Assembly (NCBI GenBank): GCA_013397795.1
Contig: VZTJ01001133.1
Span: 484,679 to 548,678 of the forward strand
Reading direction: 5' to 3'
Length of the DNA stretch: 64,000 bases
From: Orthonyx spaldingii
Taxonomy: Eukaryota; Chordata; Aves; Passeriformes; Orthonychidae
Under the pieces are notes generated by a model that was given only the letters and a program-made list of their open reading frames with translations, was not told where the DNA came from and did not search any database. The translations under genes and the position numbers were made by a program. This document shows positions 33,291 through 43,286 of this stretch, piece after piece (the first letter of the stretch is position 1; every line of letters starts with the position of its first letter).

Positions 33291-35582
33291 GGAGCTCACA
33301 TGGTTTGTACAGAGGGGGTGATGTCCTGTCCTTGCTGCTGCAGCGAGTGCCTGCAGTTCATCCTGGGAACTCCTCTGCTCTGGGTCCAACCCCAGCCCCT
33401 GCGCTGGAGGGAGGTTCTGCTCCAACACCCACATGGACTCGAAGCCCATCCCCAGTCCAGGCTGAGGCATTTCAGGTGCTGCTCTGGGCTCTGGAGCTTG
33501 CCACTAGACACCAGTTTTTTTGCCCATGATTTGCTCTCTCAAAATAGAGTTCTACTTTTCATTGCCAGTAGGACCAGCTGAAAGGAGAAAAAAAAAATCA
33601 GAGATTGGTTCTGTTTGGCCAAGATATTGAGTTAAAGGCAAATGTAGGGGTGTCCAAAAGCAACCAGGGGCAGAAAAAACAATATCTGGTGAGAGCTGTA
33701 GTGCCCAAAGGGAACAAACAGCTCAGCACTGAGAAAGGGACCCTAAATTATTGCAGCTTTACAGTCCAAAGTGGTGATCCCTTTGGTATGAAAAGTTAAT
33801 TTGCCACACTTTGGGAGACAGGCACTTACTGTGAGCATGGAAAGGCAGGAGGAGCCTGAACACCCAGCAAGCTCAAGACAGACTGAACAAGTGATGCCCT
33901 CCCAGCAGCAGTGAGAGCACGCTTTGGGTGCTACAAGACGACAACATGACACACTCAGAGCCACGATCACAAACAGGATGTGGGTGACAAGCACCGGGCT
34001 CTGCTGTGCCTCAGCCTGTGTGGGAGGAAGGAGCTCACAGGACAGCCAAAGTGCTCAGAAAGCAAAGTAACTGCAACAGCTGCTTAAAATGGCATTTCTT
34101 CTTGCAGAGAGCACTTTGGGAGGATTCTGCTCTGCCTCCTGGGAGTGGGGCAGGAGGAGGGTGGGTGTACAGGCAGCGTGGGACAGTGACACCAGGGGTT
34201 GGGGTTTGGCTCCAGGTGCTCTGGACCTCCTGCAACAGAGGTGTTCTCACTGATCACAGGGACATTGGAGGGATTGGAGAGTTCCCAACAGCCAATGGAA
34301 CCTTTTCTCTGCTTATCCCCCAGGGGCTGAGGGGGTAACACAAATTTACTGCAGAGGAAAGTGCAGCTGCCCTTCGATGAATGCAATTTGATTTTAAACT
34401 GAACATTTTTAATTAATTGCTGAATGCTACAGAGCCTGACCTTCTCAGGGGACTTAACTGCTCAGCTGGGTCTTGCTCAGTGCCCAGACCCTCTCCCCAG
34501 GTCCGGCCTCCCGGCTGCCATCCTGCCCCACAGTCAGGGACGCTGGTCCTGCCTCCCTCCTGCCCTTCTGCTCGCTGGTTCCTGCAGCCACACCCAGCAT
34601 TTCCTTTCCCACGCTGCCCTGTTCCCCTGTGGCAGCAGCTGGTCACACCCAGCTCGCACATCTCTGGGCAGCAGATCACACTCGTGGTTATTGTGGGCAG
34701 CTGAGTTTGGCCTGCCGGTGCTGCAAGGCAAAGGGGACTCACCTCATCCACAGACAGCACCAGGAGCGAGTCCCGGTGCTCCTGGCATGGACCTGCTGCT
34801 GTTAGTGGTGCCACATCCAGCTGGGACTGTGCCACACCAGGTTGGAAAGAATAAAGCTTTTTCATATTTAAACGCTTGAAGAGGCAGAAGTCCACCCAGC
34901 CGGGTTTGTGCAGGAGGAAAGTTCCCTGCCCCTGAGAGGTGGCTTTGCCCTGCTGTTTACACAGAGCTGCCTGTGGTGGGAACACACAGCTACCTTTTCC
35001 TTCTGCAATCCTGCGGGGGTGCTGTGGCAACCCAAACGGTTCTGTGATTGTGTGATAATAGAAAGGAACCTCTCCTCTTCAGCCTCCAGCCCTGGCTGGG
35101 TACTCAGCCTCTCCTCCTGAGGGCACCAACTGCTGTGCATTATCAACTCACTTTCAAACCTTATCATTAATGTTTCTTTGACAAAGTTTTCCAGCTAAGG
35201 ATGGATTTTATAAATCAATTACACTAAAATAATTTTAAAGCTATAATGAAAACTTGTTGATTTAAAGACACAAACTCAAGAGATGAATATAACCAGTGGA
35301 AAGGCTTTGGGTCCATTTCTAATCAGGGGCTGAACTTGACAAGAGGATTTCCAAACCCTAAAGCCCAAAGATACCAGAAATGTTGTATTGTACAAACACA
35401 GAGTGTCATTCACAGCAGGAGATTACAGTCTTATGTAAACCTGGCTTTGGGCACCGGGGTTGAGGTGAGTTCAGCTGTGGTCAGAAATGCCCCAGTGCTG
35501 CTCAGGCGATTCTCCAGTTTCCCCTCTGCAAATGCTGTACTCTGGATCCTGCCAGCCTTAAGGCTGACTGAGAGCTGCTGAG

Positions 35583-35765
35583 AAAATCATAGAATGTCTT
35601 GCGTTGGAAGGGACCTTAAAGTTCATCCTGTTCCAGCCCCTGCCATGGGCAGGGACACCTTCCACTCTCCCAGGGTGCTCCCAGTCCTGTCCAGCCTGGC
35701 CTTGGACACTTCCAGGGATCCAGGGGCAGCCACAGCTTCTCTGAGCAGTGCTGGCTGTCCAGGGC
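35583..35765 (-). mobile_element. CR1 LINE 3' fragment
   Basis: Reverse-complement CR1: AATCATAGAATGTCTTGCGT, TGGAAGGGACCTTAAAGTTC, CCTGCCATGGGCAGGGACAC, through CCACAGCTTCTCTGAGCAG. Confidence 0.93.
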
Positions 35766-35784
35766 ATGTGGCCAGGCATGGGTG

Positions 35785-36046
35785 GAGGTTCATCCACGGC
35801 GAGATTCCTCTACTCCCAGGTCCATCCATGGCGAGGTTCACCCACAGCAAGGTTCATCCGCGGTGAGATTCACCCACGGCAAGGTTCACCCACAGTGAGG
35901 TTCACCCACAGCAAGGTTCACCCACGGCAAAGTCCATCCATGGTGATGTTCACCCACGGCGAGGTTCACCCATGACAAGGTTCATCCACAGCCAGGTCCA
36001 TCCACGGTGAGCTTCATCCATGCCCGGGTTCACCCACGGCGAGGTT
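35785..36046 (+). repeat. 16-bp minisatellite, about 16 copies, upstream of ERMN
   Basis: Unit GAGGTTCACCCACGGC with AAGGTTC, AGGTCCA and CACAGC variants. It begins about 20 bp after the end of a CR1 fragment and stops about 480 bp before the ERMN ATG. Confidence 0.94.
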
Positions 36047-36339
36047 CCCCGGCGCAAACCCGGTGGGGAATGTTAAGCGGGTTAGGTGGCAGGCGCTGGG
36101 GAAGGTGGTCACTCTCCGTGGATTAGGGGTCAGAACAATGGCTGTCCCTGTGACCAGCGGGGACACAAAGAGCCATTGTGCCCAGAGCACAAACTCCTGT
36201 TTATTCCTGCAGGGCTGACATGCCCACAGCCCCACTCTCCAGGCCAGCACAAAAGCTTCCTTGCTTCAGATTGTTTGTTTATGTAAATTACAATGGTGCA
36301 TTTAATTATGCAACGGGCAGAGCCTCAGCGACAAGGGAG

Positions 36340-36526
36340 GTGCTGATTGGGCTGGCAAGCGCTGGGCACAGCGGATGGTGCGGCCGCAGGCTCGGCAGAG
36401 GAGACGCGCCGGGACCGCTCGCGCAGGGAACCAGACCCCGGGGCGAAGGGGCGAGGAGGAGCTCCCCACCCCGGGGTAGGAGCCCCGGAGGAGCAGGGCC
36501 CCAGTGGGCACGGCACAGCCCTCAGC
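36340..36526 (+). promoter_or_regulatory. ERMN: ERMN proximal promoter/5' UTR candidate
   Basis: CpG-rich island directly before the ERMN ATG, with an inverted CCAAT box (ATTGG, 36346-36350). The transcription start is not determined. Confidence 0.5.
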
Positions 36527-36773
36527 ATGACAGAAGAAGCCCCCGCAGCACCCACCATGCCGGCGTGCAACGGGAGCATTCCCCCGCAGCGCGGCCCGCT
36601 CCAGGTCATCGGCGGCATCGAGGAAATTGCAAAATCTCTTGGGACAGTCCCGTACGCAAATGCGGAAACGAGCCCTGACACTTCACCTGCAAAGGAAAAC
36701 CTGGAGGAGAACAGAAATTCCTTGGCAGAGGACATCACTCCTGGGAATTTTGCTGGAGAGAGGCGATGCCAAG
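36527..36773 (+). CDS. ERMN: ERMN exon with start codon
   Basis: 82 codons plus one base; donor CAAG|GTATCG. Weakly conserved sequence (VIGGIEEIAKSL aligns with human ITKISEEL). Confidence 0.85.
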
Positions 36774-39120
36774 GTATCGTGTGGGGCTGCCTGTCTCTAA
36801 GTTGGGAGAGAAAAGTTCTGTTTTATCTATAGTCTGATGAATAACGGGATGTGCTCTGTGTGTTAGTCAAAATTCCTAGTTTGTGGTAGCTGTAACAGTG
36901 ACTTGGGTCAGGGATTCAGAGTCGGGGACACATTTGAGGGATGCAATGAAAAGTTCATAGCTAAAGAAATGAGCAATTCTAAATCCGCTCTGAAAATCTG
37001 CCAATCTGCTGCCATTACAACCTGATTGTCATCACTAATTGCTCCACCAGCCCATGTCTTGTGCTTTGTGTTTCCCAAAGAAAAGCGAGAGGAGAACGAT
37101 GGGACACTACAGCAGGGACCAGTGGATATCCAGGACACAGGGACCAATGGCCAGGGATCAGGGGAAGGTAATGCAAAATGCCATCTGATGTGGTGTTTCC
37201 CTGATACAATCAAAGAGACAATGGATGCAGGTGGTTATTTTTTTTTATTTGGGTCAGACTCTTCTATTCCAGAGAGCAGTGACTCATTTCTCATCTATGA
37301 GTTGCTCCACCTTAGAAACCTTGGCTGATATCTTCCTTCCAGAGGTTTTACGTTTCTCCATGACCATGGGATATTCAAGCATTGTGGGGTCTTCAGCCAG
37401 GAGGTCCCCAACAGCCTCATGAGGTCGGGAGATGCTCTATCTTCTGCTCCATGCTCAGAAGAGAACCTTGGGAGGCTGCTGGTGGTCACAAACCCCAAAT
37501 TCTTTTCCTGCCTAATTCACCAAGTGCTGAATCCCCCAATGCCCAAGTATCCACGGAAAATTGCTGTCCTAAACACCTGCTCCTGGGTCTTGCTCTGCTC
37601 GTTTCTGGGTGAAAATGGTGGAAATGAATAGGAGCCAAGGCTGGACCCTCAGCCACCTCCTGTGGTGAGTGGGGCTGCAGGTCATGAGTTAAAAATGTAC
37701 TGAGTATATACATAAATGAATATATTTAATTCACTATGCCAACTGCAGCCTCTTGTCCGAAAGGAGGAGTATTTTATGCACTGTTGCTAAAGGAGTATTT
37801 TATGGAGTGCTACTAGAGGAGAACAGCCATGTCTCTCCGAGGGGGCTCTAGGAATTGTTCCTTTCCACATCTCCCACTCACAGGCTCCTCCCGTCTTGTT
37901 GGCTTTGGCAGTGGTGGGACAAGGGTGGCTGGACCTGCTGATGTCCTGCCCTGAGCTTTGATGGGGCTCTAAATGAGTCACGGACTGTGCCCTGCAAGCA
38001 AACCCTGCTTCCGTTAACAAAAGGAAAAATATCCCAACATTTGTCATGGGCAAATTAATATTTCATAGCAACTGCCTAGGCTGTGAGGAGGTGAATAGTG
38101 GTGGAGGCTTTCCCACTTAGAGCTGACATCCATATTCCAGCTGTGCTGCTTTAGGAGCACACAATAAAACCTATTAAAGGATCGCTCATGGGCCGCCTGC
38201 ACCCGCCCTCCAACCACAGCACTTTATCTCAAAATTGCAGGCAGCTTTTTAGAACCCAACCAATTTAGTCTAATTAATACTTGGGACCCCACAGGCAAAA
38301 CCTTGAATAGACCATTTGTTGCGACACTAAAGCATCATTAACCACAGAGACGTGCCAGGCAGGGCAAATGGGAGATGGCCGTGGCAGCCGGGGCAGCCAC
38401 CACTGAGGGAGAGACACGTCCCAGTGGGGCACAGCTGGGCACTGCACGCAGAATGGCCCTTCCCTTCCCTTCCCTTCCCTTCCCTTCCCTTCCCTTCCCT
38501 TCAGTGGGAGTATATCAGAGAGGCATTAAAAAGGGCAGGGATTGAGTTTGGAGTGTTCGGAGTGTCCCTGGAGTGCCCGCAGGCAGCGCTGGTGTTGGGG
38601 TCCAGCCCTGCCGTGCGAGGCTCCCCTTGTCACCCCGGGGATGGGGACTCTGGGGGCAGGAGCCGGGAGTGCCCCCGCCGAGCCCCTGGTCACCCGCAGC
38701 GCTGTGTCCGCAGAGCCGGGTGGCACCACCGGGCCGGCCACGGCCGCCAGTCCCGGCTGGGTGGCGGCGGAGACCCCGGCAGGCAGCGCCGACTCCAGAG
38801 GGAATGCGGCCGAGGAGGAGGAGGAGGAAGCAGAGGAGGAGGACACCGAAGAGGACGAAGTTCAGGTGATTGAAATCAAGAAGGAGAACAGCGAGGCGTC
38901 CCGCCTGCAGCAGCGAGACAGCGGCAAGAAACCATCGCCCCCGGCCAGCCCGGGCTGCAACTCCCCGCTGGAGAAACCGGGGGAGCAGCCCAGCCTGGGG
39001 AAAAAGAATGACATCTCCAGACACAGCTATTCCAGATACAACACAATCTCCTACCGGAGGATCCGCAAAGGAAACACCAAGCAGCGGATTGATGAGTTTG
39101 AGTCCATGATGCACTTATGA
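36527..39120 (+). CDS. ERMN: ERMN, ermin/juxtanodin, actin-binding oligodendrocyte protein (3 coding exons)
   Basis: In mammals an oligodendrocyte cytoskeletal protein that binds F-actin through an ERM-like C-terminus and shapes late myelin (family knowledge). Exons: 36527-36773, 37081-37167, 38714-39120; phase 1 at both introns, 246 aa against about 284 in human. The ATG gives MTEEAPAAPT, like human MTDVPATFTQ. An earlier in-frame ATG at 36347 gives GC-biased sequence unlike ermin and is rejected. Middle region poorly conserved; acidic Glu/Asp run at about 145-160; C-terminal 39 residues (208-246) nearly the same as human as I recall it, with SRYNTISYRRIRKGNTKQ and a final DEFESMMHL. The position between CYTIP and GALNT5 is the expected one. 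The C-terminus makes the identity near certain; exon 2 is the least certain part. Confidence 0.94.
37081..37167 (+). CDS. ERMN: ERMN middle coding exon
   Basis: Acceptor TTTCCCAAAG and donor GTAATG, 87 bp, keeps phase 1 on both sides. Encodes EKREENDGTLQQGP. Supported by splice sites and phase more than by similarity. Confidence 0.75.
37168..38713. other. ERMN: ERMN second intron
   Basis: No exon seen. Contains a (CCCTT)n array at 38457-38503, about 210 bp before the terminal exon. Confidence 0.8.
38457..38503 (+). repeat. (CCCTT)9 microsatellite
   Basis: About nine uninterrupted CCCTT pentamers, a pure pyrimidine tract on the plus strand. Confidence 0.96.
38714..39120 (+). CDS. ERMN: ERMN terminal exon
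   Basis: Acceptor GTGTCCGCAG (38704-38713), 407 bp to TGA. Carries the acidic run, VQVIEIKKE, LGKKNDISR and the conserved actin-binding end. Confidence 0.96.
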
Positions 39121-39313
39121 ACTGAGGGGAAAGTGCCTAAGGCACCAAGCCTTTGCTCTGGGTTTGGTTTTATTTTGTTCCTCCAAGACGTGTCTCTTCA
39201 CACAACACAAGGTCACTGCTTCTCTTCTTTTTGTATATGATTTATAATACACTGTGAAAATTTAACATTTTGTCTTTGACGGGGCAGAGGAGTCCATAGC
39301 GCAGGAAAATAAA
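39121..39313 (+). other. ERMN: ERMN 3' UTR
   Basis: AT-rich noncoding sequence from the stop to AATAAA at 39308-39313. Confidence 0.7.
39308..39313 (+). terminator. ERMN: ERMN poly(A) signal
   Basis: AATAAA about 190 bp after the stop codon (GGAAAATAAATAATCAG). Confidence 0.65.
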
Positions 39314-42137
39314 TAATCAGTTTGCTAAATACACACCCATTTGATTTTAAGGTTATTCTCTTATTTTCTCTCCACCTTTATAACCGTGTTGAGAGCACAG
39401 GGCAGCTCGAGCGGGCTGGGGCTCCTCTAGCTGCCGAGGCGCCATGGCCCACGCTGCAGTAATGAGCTGGCAGTGTGGCCGTGGTGGCACTGCCAGGGCA
39501 GGGAAACAAAAAGGAACGGCTGCTAGCAACCCCCCCGCTCTGTTTTGCAGTTTGTCTGTCCCGGTGCCGGATGGTGCCCAACAGCCTCCCTCTGCCAGTG
39601 CCGTCTATCCCCACCTCCTGCTGCTGGCTGGGAATGAAGGGGATGAGAAGGCACCGAGGCTCCTGTGCCCTCCCTGCTACCCTTCACACCTGGCAATCTT
39701 TTAAAACTGTTTTACAGTCAGATTTGTCTGGAGCTGGGACTCAGCTTTGCAATTGTCATCTCAGAAAGCATCTGGGAAAGCTGAGAACAGCTGGCAAGAG
39801 AGAGGAGGTAAGAATGGAGTTATGCAGTGGCCTCCTGCAGCCATAAGTGCCTTTTTAAGGATTCGTTTTACATCTCCAACAGCACTGAATATCGCTTTGA
39901 CTTGTCTTGTTCTATATAAAGGGAATTATTTATTAGCAACGTGAAAATAATACAGGGCAATTCTGCATTGTGCCAGCAGACACAGCCCTCATTGTGCCAT
40001 TCACACTTGTTTATTTGCTCCTTGGCCTGGGGAAGTTCTGAGCTTCGCTTGTACCAACTTATACTGTGGGTCTGTTCCTGCTGACAGCTGCTCTGGGGGT
40101 GACACATCCCCTTTGAGGACGTGGTTATGGTGATTCCAGCCCGGGCCACGCTGGACAGGGCTGGGAGCACCCTGGGATGGTGAATAAGGTGAGCTTTGAG
40201 GTCCCTTCCAACCCAAACCACTCTGATTCTATCAGTCTTTGTGACCATTCCCAGAGCTTTCGGTGGAAAAGGCTCCCCAAGACTTTAAAGAGCCTTGGAC
40301 TCGGCTTTTACCTTCCTTGCCCAGCGGCGCTGGCTCAGCTGAGAACGGCAGCGCCCTCTCCTGCCTTCCTGGGAAGCCGGAAAAGCAAAAGTGCTGGGAT
40401 GCTCGGGGGTGAGAGCCTTTCCTACCTTCCTGACCCTCCGCGTGGGTGTGGAGTGGACATCGGGGGGTTCAGAGGCACTGAACGGGCAGAGGCGAGTGCT
40501 GCACCTCTGGCCATCGCCGTGGTCAGCGAGTCGGACGCGCCCGTGGAGGAGCCGAGCAGGGAGCTGCCTGCGCTGCATGAGGGACACCCAGAGGTCTGGA
40601 AACTTGTCCCTTGGAGCAGAGGCACTTTCAGGCAGATGCTGACTAGGGCATGGCAACCAGAACCTGAAAATCCTTTCTGTCCGTTTCTGCCGTGCCGGGT
40701 GCGGGCTGGTGGCAGGGGAGTCGGGGGGAGCCCTGTGCGGAGTGTTGGTGCCGCGACATCTGCAGCAGCTGCGGTGCAGCAACCAGCTCAGCTACTGCCC
40801 TTCCCTGCAGCGAACGAGGAGCCAACACGGCCAGAAATCAGGGGAATTGGTGCTTTGAAGGCTCTTCCTGGGGTGATGCTTTACGGTTCAGCCTGGCAGT
40901 AACTCCGGAGGAGTCCATAGAGAGGGTCCAGGTTGGTCAGATTTAACACAGTGTGCTCAGAGGAAGCAGCTTCATCTATCATTTATTCCTTTTTAAAAAA
41001 ATAATTTATTCCCTCCTTTTATTTATTTATTTTTTTAAACAAACCAAACGGGGCCTCCCACCGTGGCCACTTGTATTCAGGGCCCCCACTGATGGAAGCA
41101 CAGCACGACGTGCCCCACCCCAGCACAGCTCTGGGGGCATTTGTTCTCAGCTGGAGAAGCCCTGCCTGTTTGCCGCTGCCGACAGCGGGGACATCAGGGG
41201 CTCCTGTCCCCATCCCGCCTGGGTTTTCCAGCCGTGGTGCCTTCTCCCCGACCCTGCCGCTCACCAAGCCCCCCGCCCCGCCTCGGTGCGATGCCCAGCC
41301 CGGAGCGCACGGGCGCCCATCGCTACGGCTGCCGAGCCTGCCGGAAAAATGCTCTCGTTTCTGGAAGACTGAGCTGACTGGTGCCATCGGAATGTTCTCA
41401 GTACTGAGCAACAGCAGGGCCCCAGCTCACTGCCAGCAGCCCCCAGGCACCCTCCAGTCTCCGAGCAAAGATCCAACAGGGAAGTGAGCATTTACACGAG
41501 CAGGGCAGCGCCGTGCGAGTGACAGGGCTGGCGATGGGATGTGACCGTGACATATGACTGCCTGGTGCCTGCTCGGTGACAAGTGATTGAATGTCAGCAA
41601 ACAGAATTTGATGAAATTCATGCTCCTGATACGAGCTGACTGCCCAAACAACGTCTGTGTCATTTTTCTGATGGTAACTGCGGGCTAGCTGTGCTGAAGG
41701 AGGGAGAGAAAATCAGGAAGACAGTTGGAATAGGAGTCAACTGGGAAAATCTGTTGGGCCAGTCAATATTTTGGCAGACTGAGCCTGTCAGATGCTGTCA
41801 GCACTGATCCACCACGTCAGAGGTAGCATTATGCTGGGGCCTTCTGCAAAGCCAAAGGAGAGGTAGGGGGGTGCGAGCAGGGCTGGGGGCTTGGCTGTGC
41901 TTACCAGTGCTGTGAGCAGGGAGTGCCACGCTCAGCCCAGGTACCCCAAGGGCTTGTGCTGGAGCAGCCCCTCATCTCAGCACAGGGCAGTGGGGCAGCA
42001 GGAAAAGCGCTGCCTCCACTGTGACACCGCAGGGGTGCGGGGAGCAGCATCTCACAGCAGGAATTCCCAATGAGAACACGGGTGGAAAGTCTGCCTGGTG
42101 TTCTGTACTCCAGCTCTCACAGCCCTGGCACACAGAA
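39314..42137. other. ERMN-GALNT5 convergent intergenic region
   Basis: No exon recognised. GC-rich stretch 40300-41400 with chance open frames; a CR1 tail at 40140-40240; T/A-rich low complexity near 40985-41040. Confidence 0.6.
40140..40240 (+). mobile_element. CR1 LINE 3' fragment
   Basis: CACGCTGGACAGGGCTGGGA, then GAGGTCCCTTCCAACCCAAA and CTCTGATTCTATCAG. Confidence 0.88.
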
Positions 42138-42143
42138 TTTATT
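42138..42143 (-). terminator. GALNT5: Candidate GALNT5 poly(A) signal
   Basis: AATAAA on the minus strand, about 1 kb after the GALNT5 stop. I saw no closer canonical hexamer, but use is unproven. Confidence 0.4.
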
Positions 42144-43139
42144 CTCCCATCAAATCCCTCCCACTTGGTGACTGGTGATGGATTTTGGAGATGAAGAGTT
42201 TCCCAGCAAGGACAACACTTGCCCGTGACAGTGAGTCCAGGGGGAGTTTGGTGTGCAGAGCCTGGCTGTGCCGTGCAGCCTGGGCTGAGGGGAGCAGCAG
42301 GGCTCCTGGAGAGCCCCCACAAAGCCACAGAGGCTCGGGGACATGGCTGGGGTCCTGGCAGCCCCAGGGTGGGACAACCTGGCTGTCCTGGGATGAGGAG
42401 CTTCCAGGCTGGTCTCTGGAGAGTTCCTCTGGCAAGAAGCAGGATACACCTCTGGTTCCCTGCTCCAGCAGCTCCTCTCCCCACCAGGCAAAGCACAGCA
42501 CGCGTGTCCTCGCTGTCCTGGCACAGGGAAGGGCTGCTCCAGGCCTCTTCTGCAGCCCCCGTGGGGCTGGCTCCCATCCGCCTCCCACTGTAAAGTGTGG
42601 GCTTTATCGATGTGCAATTGATTCCTCACAGAACCCTGATCCTCACCTGTCACACAACAGGTCCCACAGGGAGGGATCCTGCAGCCAGATCCAGCGTGGA
42701 CACGGCGATGGATTTTTTTGATGCATTGGTCAACAAACTTCCAGTTTCTGTGGCAGAATTAGCAGCCCAATTTGCTGCTTACAGACTTACAGGGCCCTGG
42801 AAGTATTTCTGTAGCTTATGCTGCTGTCGGGGGGAACTGAGGGACGTTAGCTTACAGTAGGATGGGGACTTCAAAAAATATTTCTATTTAATAATACAGA
42901 AAAGGAGTTTTTCCCAAAGTCTCCTACAGTGAGGGAAAATGAGGCTGATCTGTTCAGGCACTGCCATAGCAGGTGTGCTGCTCTCGGCATTCAGATCCCT
43001 CGAGGTGCTGGTATCAAATCACAGATTACAGTTTTCATCTGGAAATGCACTTCCCATTTGGGAGCTGCTGTCAGCCACGCTGATGTCCTCGCCGAGCCCA
43101 CAGTGACACCACGGCAGTCCTGGTGCACCCGGGCTGCCC
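42144..43139 (-). other. GALNT5: Probable GALNT5 3' UTR
   Basis: No further coding exon. Assignment rests only on the candidate poly(A) signal at its end. Confidence 0.4.
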
Positions 43140-43286
43140 TCAGTCCGCGTGGTAAGTGCCAAACTGCCACTTCTGATGAGGGCTGGTGGAGTCACAGGCC
43201 CTCACCCTCAGGGCTCTGTACGAGGGATCCACTTCCAAGCAAGCTGGCTGTGGGAGGTGCTGGTGCTCCGAGATGATGTGGTCGGT
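43140..43286 (-). CDS. GALNT5: GALNT5 exon 10, terminal
   Basis: 147 bp, acceptor CTCCTGCAG, TGA at 43142-43140. Encodes TDHIISEHQHL, RVRACDSTSPHQKWQFGTY; the QxW lectin motif is kept. Confidence 0.93.
   Translation of the reverse strand, partial: TDHIISEHQHLPQPACLEVDPSYRALRVRACDSTSPHQKWQFGTYHAD

Larger units (their letters stand above)
32172..36339. other. CYTIP-ERMN intergenic
   Basis: No coding exon recognised. Contains a 20-bp minisatellite (33189-33290), a CR1 tail (35583-35765) and the 16-bp minisatellite (35785-36046). Other sequence is unassigned. Confidence 0.65.

Noticed and set aside
35785..36046. CRISPR-like regular repeats
   Set aside because: 16-bp units are directly adjacent with no unique spacers and lie in a vertebrate genome; it is a minisatellite.
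36347..36526. Upstream in-frame ATG extending ERMN by 60 residues
   Set aside because: The added sequence is Gly/Arg/Pro-rich CpG-island translation unlike ermin; the ATG at 36527 matches the human N-terminus.
40177..40902. 241-residue plus-strand open frame after ERMN
   Set aside because: Starts in a CR1 tail and runs through GC-rich DNA with open frames on the other strand too; no domain recognised.
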